Source: Mucilaginibacter galii
GTDB taxonomy: Bacteria > Bacteroidota > Bacteroidia > Sphingobacteriales > Sphingobacteriaceae
Length of the DNA: 64,000 bases
Assembly (NCBI RefSeq): GCF_014635825.1
Contig: NZ_BMDO01000002.1
Coordinates: 1 to 64,000 of the forward strand
Direction: 5' to 3'
The translations under genes and the position numbers were made by a program. The first letter of the stretch is position 1. The number at the start of each line of letters is the position of its first letter. Shown here piece by piece: positions 46,134-53,627 of this stretch. A model generated the notes under the pieces. That model was given only the letters and a program-made list of their open reading frames with translations, was not told the origin of the DNA and did no database searches.

Positions 46134-46153
46134 ATAGCTAAAATGTGGAAAAC

Positions 46154-46738
46154 TTAAAAGATGATTTTTCCGGTAGCGGTAACCAATGAGGCTATTCTTA
46201 CCGCGTCAAAAATACGTTCTTCAGTAGTTCCCAATTTAATCAATGAATCTTCGTGGGCATTAACACACATTTCGCAACCGTTAACGGCCGAAATGGCTAA
46301 ACTCATTAATTCAAAAAACTCTTTACCGGTTACGGGTTTCATCATTAACTGCATGCGTATACGGGCAGGTATTTGTGTATACTTTTCCTTTTGTGTAAAG
46401 TGACGGAAACGGTAAAATATATTGTTTGAAGCCAGTAAAGATGCACAACCTGCCGCCTCACCAATTTCGGCGGCGGTAGCGCCCTGCTCTTCGGCGTATT
46501 TGGTAAAGTAAATGGTTAACGGCTTGTTGTTATTGTTTATAGCCGTGCTTAAACCTAATAAGGCACATTCCTTAGTGCTTAAATGCTCTGAGGTAAGTGT
46601 ACTGGTCAGGTTCAGCTTTAAATCGCGCAGGTAGCGCGATTCACCTTTTTCCAGCAGGGTTAAACTTTCGGTACGGTAATCTTTGTCAACAGCAACGCTT
46701 TGCAGCAGTTCCTGTACTATTTCGGTGCTTTCGCTCAT
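46154..46738 (-). CDS. AhpD-like alkylhydroperoxidase (carboxymuconolactone decarboxylase family)
   Basis: 194 aa, helical, cytoplasmic. The redox motif CEMCVNAHE gives Cys155, Cys158 and His162, the proton-relay set of AhpD. A second part (EGQGATAAEIGEAAGCASLLA-like segment around residues 84-103) repeats the fold. It probably reduces or supports the peroxiredoxin whose gene lies upstream on the same strand; this pairing is common. The two genes are separated by a repeat-rich 146 bp, so they may be transcribed apart. Confidence 0.88.
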   Translation of the reverse strand: MSESTEIVQELLQSVAVDKDYRTESLTLLEKGESRYLRDLKLNLTSTLTSEHLSTKECALLGLSTAINNNNKPLTIYFTKYAEEQGATAAEIGEAAGCASLLASNNIFYRFRHFTQKEKYTQIPARIRMQLMMKPVTGKEFFELMSLAISAVNGCEMCVNAHEDSLIKLGTTEERIFDAVRIASLVTATGKIIF

Positions 46739-46749
46739 GGTAGTGAATT

Positions 46750-46887
46750 AATCCCTCCCAACCCTCCCCAAAGGGGAGGGCTTTGAAGAGAATATTTTAG
46801 ATTTCCCTCTATTGTAAAATTTTGAGAGATATGTTTCGAAGAGATTATATAACTCCCTCTCCTTTGTAGAGGGTTGGGGAGAGGTTA
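46750..46887. repeat. Two CCCTCC/GGAGGG elements flanking the AhpD-like/peroxiredoxin gap
   Basis: One unit at about 46753-46783 (CCCTCCCAACCCTCCCC and GGGGAGGGCTTT) and another at about 46852-46887 (CTCCCTCTCC and GGTTGGGGAGAGG). The second ends on the peroxiredoxin stop codon. Confidence 0.75.
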
Positions 46888-47430
46888 TACGTTGATAGTT
46901 TCTTCACCTTTTTCCCAGTTACATGGGCAAAGCTCGTCGGTTTGTAAACCATCTAACACACGTAAAACTTCTTTAACGTTACGGCCAACGTTCAGGTCAT
47001 TTACACACACCCAACGTACAACACCTGTAGGATCGATGATGAAAGTAGCACGGTAAGCAATTTTTTCGGTAGGCTCTAAAATACCCAGGTCTTCAGCCAA
47101 TGATTTTGAAGTATCAGCCAGCATCGGGAATTTCAGATCGCGCAGGTCATCATGGTTTTTTCTCCAGGCAGCGTGAACGAATTCAGAATCTGTAGAAGCG
47201 CCAATTAAACGAGAATCGCGGTCACGGAACTCACCATAGTTTTTGTTGAACTCAGCAATTTCGGTAGGGCACACAAAAGTGAAATCTTTTGGCCACCAAA
47301 ACATTACGGTCCAAACGTTATCATCATTTACTAAAAAGTCAGAAGTTATATCTTCAAACTCTTTACCTTTTTCAATGCTAACTACAGCTTTTTTATTAAA
47401 CGACGGAAATTTTTCACCAACTGTTATCAT
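46885..47430 (-). CDS. 2-Cys peroxiredoxin (AhpC/TSA family)
   Basis: 181 aa, cytoplasmic. Thioredoxin fold with the peroxidatic cysteine Cys54 in DFTFVCPTEIAEF and resolving cysteine candidates Cys168/Cys170 near the end (DELCPCNWEKGEETINV). It reduces hydrogen and organic peroxides, in turn reduced by a thiol partner such as the AhpD-like protein next to it. A -7 element TATATTTG lies upstream on the minus strand (47463-47456). An OxyR-like half-site lies at 47506-47520. Confidence 0.95.
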   Translation of the reverse strand: MITVGEKFPSFNKKAVVSIEKGKEFEDITSDFLVNDDNVWTVMFWWPKDFTFVCPTEIAEFNKNYGEFRDRDSRLIGASTDSEFVHAAWRKNHDDLRDLKFPMLADTSKSLAEDLGILEPTEKIAYRATFIIDPTGVVRWVCVNDLNVGRNVKEVLRVLDGLQTDELCPCNWEKGEETINV

Positions 47431-47455
47431 AATGTATGTTTTGTTATAATTTTTA

Positions 47456-47463
47456 CAAATATA
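47456..47463 (-). promoter_or_regulatory. -7 promoter element of the peroxiredoxin gene
   Basis: TATATTTG on the minus strand, 26 bp before the ATG, fits TAnnTTTG. A -33 element is not clear. Confidence 0.5.
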
Positions 47464-47505
47464 AACAACGAGATGTTTTTACCACATTCTATTAATTGAT
47501 GTGCT

Positions 47506-47520
47506 ATAGTTTTTATCTAT
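47506..47520. promoter_or_regulatory. OxyR-like half-site
   Basis: ATAGTTTTTATCTAT fits the OxyR half-site ATAGntnnnanCTAT exactly. It lies upstream of the peroxiredoxin gene, about 45 bp beyond its -7 box. The second half-site expected after seven bases is missing, and the region is AT-rich, so chance is possible. Confidence 0.35.
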
Positions 47521-47607
47521 ATAGATAATTTATAATATAGACATTAAAAGCACGCGCAATTACTTTTAATATTTGTAATACAACCATATTCTCTATCTTG
47601 CATTACT

Positions 47608-49464
47608 ATGAAAACCAAGCCGATAATCATTGGGGTAATAACCGGTATTGTTATTTTAGGATTAGCCTTTTTTGTAAAGGCCAAATACTTTGATAAACCG
47701 CCCGTTGCCAAATACGACCAATTTATGCAGGATTTTAACAGGCATGTGGTTAATAAAAATACCGACTCGCTGGCTACTTATTTTGATTTGGTTTGGCAAC
47801 TTGATATGGTTTGGCAACCCGAAATGTTGAATCATTTCTTAAAGGTATTAACCAACCAATCGAGCGTAAACATGGGCAATGCGGCCGTGCTAAAACTGAC
47901 CTTGAATATTAAGGGCTGTACTTATACCTATCTTGAAAATGGCGACGCCAAAATTAAGGTACCGGTTAAGCTAATGGACCGTACACTGCCCGCTCAATGG
48001 ACCGCTATTACCTTTACTGTGCATAAGAAAGCTAATAAATATGTAATTACCAATGTGGATAACCTTCGTTTTATTGAAGATTACCTGGCCTACGAAAACA
48101 AGGTGAATACTAAGTCATTGACTGACAAAGACATTTATAGCCCCATTACCTTACAAGCCTTCAAATCAGCCGAAAAATTAAAAACGAAGTATGATAGCGT
48201 GCTTTGGTTTTCGCACATTAATAAGCAAACTTATTTTTATGTAGTAAAAGGTAAATGGGATTATTACGATGTAGATTCGGCCAAGACCTATAAAATGGGG
48301 TTGGTTAATCCGCAGCTACAGGAAATTATACCTGCCGAGTACGATCTTATCTATAATATTAACGGCAGTATAAATGGGCTGGTAGAAGTAGAGAAAGATC
48401 GTAAGCGAGGCTTTTACGACTTAAACGGAAAGATCGTAGTTCCGGTTGAATACGACCAGATCTTCCCGCTGGTTAACAGCGAACATCTGGGAGCGTTGCG
48501 AAAGGGTAATAGCTATTACTGGCTTGAAAAGAATTATAGTGTAAGTGAAGAAACCACTGTTAACATCAAGGAGCTGATGGCCCAGCTGCCACGGGTTAAC
48601 TGGACTAACCTGAGCCATTTAAGCAAGACAGATGTTATGGAAATGAACTCGCGCGATAACCACAGCAGCGTGCTCATTAGTCCCTCCTATTTAACCGATT
48701 TAAACTTAGTTTCCGCCATTAAATATTTAAAAAACCCGTTGCGCCGCAATGTGGAGTTTTTTGATGCCAGCAGTGCTTACAAAGTAACCGAAGCCGAAGA
48801 CTTGGCAAGGGCAGATACAGGCCGTTTCCAGGCGTTAGTATATTCCATCCGCGATTATTTTATAGGTGGCCGAAGCGAGTTTTACGACGTTAAAAATGTA
48901 GTGTTAGTTGACAAGAAAGAGAACAGGACTTTCAGCAGCGACATCCTGGCAGATTATTCAAACTCTGATGGTGGCGAAGCCCCGGCTAAATGCGATGGCT
49001 ACAGTTTCAAAGCGCTTAATGACACCTTGTTTGAGCTAAGAGCTGGTGCAACGGTAGACCTTTCGCTGCCTGATGAGCACTTTGTTAAAGAAATGCTGGT
49101 TTACCAATATTTATACCTGCATAACAATAAATTAGTTCAGAAACCTACCAACCGCCTGTTTGCCTTCACCAAGTTTGTAAAGATGGATGAATCATATATT
49201 AGGGGTTGTTACCTGTATAATGGAAAAACGGTTTCAGAATTGCCTCCTGTTGTACTTCGTTATATGAAAAACGAGATCTATGCCGATTATAATTACATTT
49301 TTAAAGATAAACAGTGGAAGTCTGTATTTGAAGGTAGTATATTAGATTATAAAGCCGAAAACGCAAACGTTGACGACCGCTTAACAGACATAGACCGCTA
49401 TAACCTTAACTGGATCAACCAGCGGTTAAATGGACAAGCGGCCACTAAGCTGGCTGCGCGGTAA
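47608..49464 (+). CDS. Membrane-anchored protein with WG-like repeats
   Basis: 618 aa. One N-terminal membrane helix (6-24, IIIGVITGIVILGLAFFV). Residues about 215-300 contain two or more WG/KWG-like repeats: GLVNPQLQEIIPAEYDLIYN and GFYDLNGKIVVPVEYDQIFP. Residues about 30-180 resemble a nuclear-transport-factor-2-like or DUF4878-type fold only vaguely. Function unknown; WG repeats are often surface or protein-binding modules. The next gene starts 5 bp after its stop, so they are linked in one transcript. Confidence 0.72.
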   Translation: MKTKPIIIGVITGIVILGLAFFVKAKYFDKPPVAKYDQFMQDFNRHVVNKNTDSLATYFDLVWQLDMVWQPEMLNHFLKVLTNQSSVNMGNAAVLKLTLNIKGCTYTYLENGDAKIKVPVKLMDRTLPAQWTAITFTVHKKANKYVITNVDNLRFIEDYLAYENKVNTKSLTDKDIYSPITLQAFKSAEKLKTKYDSVLWFSHINKQTYFYVVKGKWDYYDVDSAKTYKMGLVNPQLQEIIPAEYDLIYNINGSINGLVEVEKDRKRGFYDLNGKIVVPVEYDQIFPLVNSEHLGALRKGNSYYWLEKNYSVSEETTVNIKELMAQLPRVNWTNLSHLSKTDVMEMNSRDNHSSVLISPSYLTDLNLVSAIKYLKNPLRRNVEFFDASSAYKVTEAEDLARADTGRFQALVYSIRDYFIGGRSEFYDVKNVVLVDKKENRTFSSDILADYSNSDGGEAPAKCDGYSFKALNDTLFELRAGATVDLSLPDEHFVKEMLVYQYLYLHNNKLVQKPTNRLFAFTKFVKMDESYIRGCYLYNGKTVSELPPVVLRYMKNEIYADYNYIFKDKQWKSVFEGSILDYKAENANVDDRLTDIDRYNLNWINQRLNGQAATKLAAR

Positions 49465-49468
49465 CCTT

Positions 49469-50107
49469 ATGTGGATACGTTTATTGCGGATAATTGCTCT
49501 GTTTTGGATACTTATTTTGAGCCTGAGTACCCTCGAGTATTTGAGCTTTAAAAACGATACCGATTTTTTAAGGTTCAAAGCCGAGGCTGTAAAAAGCGGG
49601 TGGTACCTGCCCGCCTTTTACAGCCATATTTTTGGCAGCAGCGTTATACTATTGTTGGGCTTCTTCCAGTTTATAAAACGCTGGCATCACTATAAAACGC
49701 TGCACCGCATCTTAGGCAAAGTGTATATACTGGGCATCTTGTTTTTTGCCGCGCCCGGCGCTTACCTCATGACTTTTTTTATTAACCGTGGTGCAGGTGT
49801 GTTTGCTTCATTTATTATCCAGAATACGCTGTGGATAACATTTACCATTATGGCGTGGGCCTATATCCGCAAGGGCGATGTGAACAACCATATTTTCATG
49901 ATGCGCCGGAGCTATGCGCTGGCATTTGCCGCAGTTACCTTGCGGTTTTATATCTGGCTGTTCTCGGTTTTAGGAAATGGGGTAGCATTTGAAAACAATT
50001 ATCTCATCATTGCCTTTTTAAGCTGGGTACCCAACTTATTACTGGTAGAATGGATGAATTACCGCGATAAGCAAAGGGTGCCCGCCATGCAAGCACCCGC
50101 ACCATGA
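49469..50107 (+). CDS. DUF2306 inner-membrane protein
   Basis: 212 aa with about six to seven hydrophobic segments. The signature HIFGSSVILLLGFFQFI, KTLHRILGKVYILGIL and HIFMMRRSYALAFAAVTLRF fits DUF2306, a family of small polytopic proteins with conserved His residues, possibly haem- or metal-related. Start at 49469 is preferred; 49430 would overlap the previous gene. It overlaps the following gene by four bases (ATGA). Confidence 0.85.
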   Translation: MWIRLLRIIALFWILILSLSTLEYLSFKNDTDFLRFKAEAVKSGWYLPAFYSHIFGSSVILLLGFFQFIKRWHHYKTLHRILGKVYILGILFFAAPGAYLMTFFINRGAGVFASFIIQNTLWITFTIMAWAYIRKGDVNNHIFMMRRSYALAFAAVTLRFYIWLFSVLGNGVAFENNYLIIAFLSWVPNLLLVEWMNYRDKQRVPAMQAPAP

Positions 50108-50613
50108 ATGAAGAAGAATTTTTAGCGCTCCGCCTCCAGCATAAACCCGAAAAAGTACAGGCCCTATTTATTGCCGATGGCCTGCCCGTAAATAACCGCT
50201 ACTTTTATCTCAAAAATTCCAGCATGTTCAGAGCAGTTAAAGATGCCTACACCCAGGTGTTTGGTGACTTTAAGGATAACGACGAATTTTTGAAGTTTTT
50301 TAAAGAAATGGGAGGCTACTTTGAAAGTTTAACTATACTACCCATCAAATACCTACCTCCCAAAGAACAGGCAAAAGCCCGTGAAGAAGGTATAGAACCA
50401 TTAGCCAAAAAACTTGCCGAAATGCAGCCCCGCCTGATCGTGATCTCGCTCAAAACCATTGAAAAGTATGCGCGCGAAGCTATTCAGTTATCGGGCATTA
50501 CTTCGGTCGAACACATCGCCGTAACACCCTTCCCGGTGAAGAGTATGGTAAATGTAAATAACTGCATTAATGGTATCGTTACAGCGTTAAAAGCTGTGGA
50601 GTGGGAAGAGTAA
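50104..50613 (+). CDS. Unrecognised cytoplasmic protein, Bacteroidota type
   Basis: 169 aa. No recognised domain. An alternating alpha/beta pattern is visible (VQALFIADGLPVNNRYFYL, SLTILPIKYLPPKEQ, RLIVISLKTIEKYAREAI, SVEHIAVTPFPVKS), which is loosely like the uracil-DNA-glycosylase fold (a family with a short active-site loop after the first strand and a hydrophobic mid strand). I would not call it that without a profile search. It is coupled to the DUF2306 gene by ATGA. The stop codon lies directly before a CCCTCC repeat. Confidence 0.6.
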   Translation: MNEEEFLALRLQHKPEKVQALFIADGLPVNNRYFYLKNSSMFRAVKDAYTQVFGDFKDNDEFLKFFKEMGGYFESLTILPIKYLPPKEQAKAREEGIEPLAKKLAEMQPRLIVISLKTIEKYAREAIQLSGITSVEHIAVTPFPVKSMVNVNNCINGIVTALKAVEWEE

Positions 50614-50722
50614 ACCCCTCCCAAACCTCCCCGGAAGGGAGGGCTTTTGAAAAATATGGCTGTTATTCCATTAAAATCTTATTTAAAGTCTCCCCTCCCG
50701 GGGGAGATTTAGAGGGGGCCTA
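50612..50722. repeat. CCCTCC/GGAGGG compound repeat between convergent genes
   Basis: The left part (CCCCTCCCAAACCTCCCC) starts within one base of the stop codon of the upstream gene. The right part (TCCCCTCCCGGGGGAGATTT then GAGGGGGCCTA) ends on the S9 peptidase stop. It may terminate both transcripts. Confidence 0.8.
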
Positions 50723-53170
50723 CTTCTTATTCAACGTTTCTTCAAATAGCTTGTAAATGCGTTTATATTCGTCGGTCCAGCTGCTGGGTTGTAAAAAACC
50801 GTGGTCTTCCACCGGGTATGAGGCAAGTTCCCAGTTCTCTTTATGCAGTTCTATGAGTTTTTGCGACAGACGGATAATATCCTGGTAGTTCACATTCACA
50901 TCAACCATACCATGCGCCATCAGCAGGCGGCCTTTTAAACCTTTGGCAAAATTGATGGGCGAACTTTGCTGGTAAGCCATCTCATCATTGTAGGGCTCGT
51001 TTAAAATATTAGCAGTATAGCCGTGGTTATAATGCGCCCAATCGGTTACCGAACGCAAGCCTGCACCGGCGGCAAATACATCAGGTTGGGTAAACAGGCC
51101 CATCAGCGTCATAAATCCACCGTAAGAGCCCCCGTACATGCCCACATTTTTAGGATTAACACCGTATTTTTCTACCAGGAACTTTACACCATCAACCTGG
51201 TCGTCCAAATCTTTACCACCCATATGGCGGTAAATGCCCGTGCGCCAGTTACGGCCATACCCCGAGCTGCCGGTATAGTCAATATCAATAACGGTATAGC
51301 CATTATCGGCTAACATATTGTTGAACATAAACTCGCGGAAGTATGAACTCCACCAGTAATGCACATTTTGTAAATAACCTGCGCCATGCACAAACACTAC
51401 GGCAGGCTTGTTTGGGCTGGCTACTTTTGGCGTGTATACACGCGCATAAACATCGCTGCCGTAGCGGTTTTTAAAGGTCACCATTTCGGGGTCGCGCCAG
51501 GCGTAAGACTTAAACTCAGCCGTAACAGAGTTGGTTACCTGTACGGCTTTAGCACCTGGTTTATTGGGTTGCAGGTAAAGCTCCCATGGTTTGTTAGAAT
51601 AAGAGTAGCGAATAGCCAGCCACCTTTCATCGGGCGAGAGGTCTACTTCGTTACCACCTTTCATGCTGGTTAGCCTAACGGGAGTACCACCGCTTACCTG
51701 CAGGCGGTAATAATGGTTAATGCCCGGATGCTCCATATTGCCGATGAAGTAAAACGACTTTTTATCGTTAGATAGTTTGAGATCAGATACCTCCCATTTG
51801 CCACTGGTCAGCTGCTTTTTAGTGCCTGTGGTTACATCAACCACATAAATGTGCGAGTAACCGCTGGCCTCGCTTTGGAAGTAGAAATGCGTATTATCCA
51901 GCCAGCCGGTATTGCCCGATACAAAGCCGCCGCCACTGATGCCGGGGCCGCCAATCCAGGCCTCGTCGCGCTGGCGGTCTAAAAGGTTTAACTGACCGGT
52001 AGCCGGGTCAAGCTTCATTACCCAGCGGTCTTTATTGTCTTGTGCCGTTACAATGGCTATGGCGTTTTGGCCATCGGGGCTCCAAATGGGGCCTTGTATT
52101 ACTACCTTGCGGTCTTCGTTGCGCTTGGTGCGCTCTTCTAATTGCTTAGGGTAATCTTTTACATAATCGGGCAAATCTTTAATGCCGGGTATTTCTTTGG
52201 TGGAAATGGCATACACCGTATCGCGCTTAGTATCATACACGAAAGATTGCGAGGTAGATTGTGCCGCGCCCACCTTGGTACGGTTAGGAATATCCTCGGT
52301 AAAGCCCGTAGCGGTCACGTAGCTGGGTACAATGGTTGTTTTGGCTCCCTCGGCTTGTTTAATTAAACGGTAGGTGATATAGCGGCCACCCGGGCTTAGT
52401 TGTAAAAAGCTGAGCGACTGATCTCCAATGGAAATATCTTTCAAACGTTTGGCGGGTTGCAGGGCTTTACGCTCCGCAGCATCCAGCTTTTCGTCTTTAG
52501 CTTTCTCGCGTATTACCTCAAAAAGTTCGGTTTGCTCATTACGCAGCCAGCGTTCCTGCAGGTTTGCGGTTTCGGCACTGCCTTGGCGTGTAGGTATACC
52601 GGCTAAACGCCCACCTGCACCGCCGCCGCGCTGCCCGGCACCTGTAGCAACCGGGTTTGCAACTGCGGCTGCACGGGTAAAATTGGTTAACTGCATAAGT
52701 TCGCCGCCTTTGAGGTTTAGAGCAAACAGGTTATCGTTACGGGTAAAAAGCACCTGCGTTTCGCTGCTGTTAAAAGCGGGGTTGCTTTCGCGGTCGGTAG
52801 TTAGCGCTATGGGTGTAATTGCACCGGTTTTTAAGTTTGATAGAAAAATATCGCCATTGCTTTCAAACAGTTTTATGGTGTGGGCTTTATTCCAGGTGCC
52901 GCCGTTGGTGAGTGTTTTACGCTCATCGATACCTGTTTTTTGCGGCTTGGTATTGCCGGTGGTAATGCTGTAAAGGCTGGGCCTGTCGGCGTTTTCGGGG
53001 TTCCAGGTAAAATAAACTTTTTTGCTATCGTCGCTCCACCTTATACCATCGGGCGAGGTCCCCATCCACTTTGGGTCGCTCATGATTTTTTCGATGGTTA
53101 GTTTTTCAATTTTTTGAGCGTAAACGCCCGTTGCAGATGCAATTAGGAACAGGGTAAAAAGTTTTTTCAT
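50720..53170 (-). CDS. S9-family prolyl oligopeptidase, exported
   Basis: 816 aa. Signal peptide MKKLFTLFLIASATGVYAQK. An N-terminal seven-bladed propeller (about 25-560) is followed by an alpha/beta-hydrolase domain with nucleophile Ser682 (GMYGGSYGGFM), Asp757 (HGMVDVNV) and His790 (VEDHGF). It cuts small peptides after proline or related residues in the periplasm. The Gly-rich insert GAGQRGGGAGGRLAG near residue 180 is a low-complexity extra. Single gene. Confidence 0.92.
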   Translation of the reverse strand: MKKLFTLFLIASATGVYAQKIEKLTIEKIMSDPKWMGTSPDGIRWSDDSKKVYFTWNPENADRPSLYSITTGNTKPQKTGIDERKTLTNGGTWNKAHTIKLFESNGDIFLSNLKTGAITPIALTTDRESNPAFNSSETQVLFTRNDNLFALNLKGGELMQLTNFTRAAAVANPVATGAGQRGGGAGGRLAGIPTRQGSAETANLQERWLRNEQTELFEVIREKAKDEKLDAAERKALQPAKRLKDISIGDQSLSFLQLSPGGRYITYRLIKQAEGAKTTIVPSYVTATGFTEDIPNRTKVGAAQSTSQSFVYDTKRDTVYAISTKEIPGIKDLPDYVKDYPKQLEERTKRNEDRKVVIQGPIWSPDGQNAIAIVTAQDNKDRWVMKLDPATGQLNLLDRQRDEAWIGGPGISGGGFVSGNTGWLDNTHFYFQSEASGYSHIYVVDVTTGTKKQLTSGKWEVSDLKLSNDKKSFYFIGNMEHPGINHYYRLQVSGGTPVRLTSMKGGNEVDLSPDERWLAIRYSYSNKPWELYLQPNKPGAKAVQVTNSVTAEFKSYAWRDPEMVTFKNRYGSDVYARVYTPKVASPNKPAVVFVHGAGYLQNVHYWWSSYFREFMFNNMLADNGYTVIDIDYTGSSGYGRNWRTGIYRHMGGKDLDDQVDGVKFLVEKYGVNPKNVGMYGGSYGGFMTLMGLFTQPDVFAAGAGLRSVTDWAHYNHGYTANILNEPYNDEMAYQQSSPINFAKGLKGRLLMAHGMVDVNVNYQDIIRLSQKLIELHKENWELASYPVEDHGFLQPSSWTDEYKRIYKLFEETLNKK

Positions 53171-53316
53171 GTATTAAGCCTTGCTGTGCCTAAATATAGC
53201 ATCAATAAGCACAAGTAGCATAAACTTAACCTAAATGCAAGATGTTTTTTACATTGCAGCCTACGGCGGGCATTAAAAATAAAACGGCTCTGGCATTAAA
53301 ACATAACCCAACAAAA

Positions 53317-53345
53317 AACCCGCTTTAACTTAGTTAAAGCGGGTT
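53317..53345 (-). terminator. Terminator after the small membrane protein gene
   Basis: AACCCGCTTTAAC (53317-53329) pairs with GTTAAAGCGGGTT (53333-53345) around TTA. On the minus strand T-rich sequence follows. It ends the 53367-53549 gene. Confidence 0.9.
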
Positions 53346-53366
53346 CATATTTGCTACTGTTTAATG

Positions 53367-53549
53367 TTAGAATAAATCCGGATTAGAAATAGGTCCGTGT
53401 TGCTCATTACCCATAAAGCCCATCACTATGAAAATGGCCGCAAAAGCCAGTAATGAGTGAATAAGGTCGGTGGCATTATACATAAATACACTTACGGCCC
53501 AGCCTGCTAAACAAAGCAATGCAGTCAAAAAAAATAATGTTCTCATCAT
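53367..53549 (-). CDS. Small two-helix membrane protein (lmo0937-like)
   Basis: 60 aa, two hydrophobic segments (about 3-24 and 30-47: LFFLTALLCLAGWAVSVFM, IHSLLAFAAIFIVMGFM). The form resembles the lmo0937/DUF5670 family of tiny membrane proteins, often stress-induced. A strong purine-rich ribosome-binding site AGGGGG (53560-53555) lies 5 bp before the first ATG and 8 bp before the second, unusual for Bacteroidota, and supports a real gene. Function unknown. Confidence 0.72.
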   Translation of the reverse strand: MMRTLFFLTALLCLAGWAVSVFMYNATDLIHSLLAFAAIFIVMGFMGNEQHGPISNPDLF

Positions 53550-53566
53550 AATAACCCCCTTCTGTT

Positions 53567-53608
53567 TTTAAAGATCGTATGCTGGTTTTTACGTAACTGA
53601 TCTTTAAA
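53567..53608. repeat. 10-bp inverted repeat upstream of the small membrane gene
   Basis: TTTAAAGATC (53567-53576) and GATCTTTAAA (53599-53608) are exact mirror copies, 22 bases apart. It may be a protein-binding site or a hairpin after the M61 gene; no T-run follows. Confidence 0.6.
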
Positions 53609-53627
53609 TGGTTATTATTATTTTGAA

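Noticed and set aside
52428-52973. 181-codon open frame opposite the S9 peptidase gene
   Set aside because: Antisense shadow of a strong gene; composition rich in Arg/Ser/Pro is typical of such frames.
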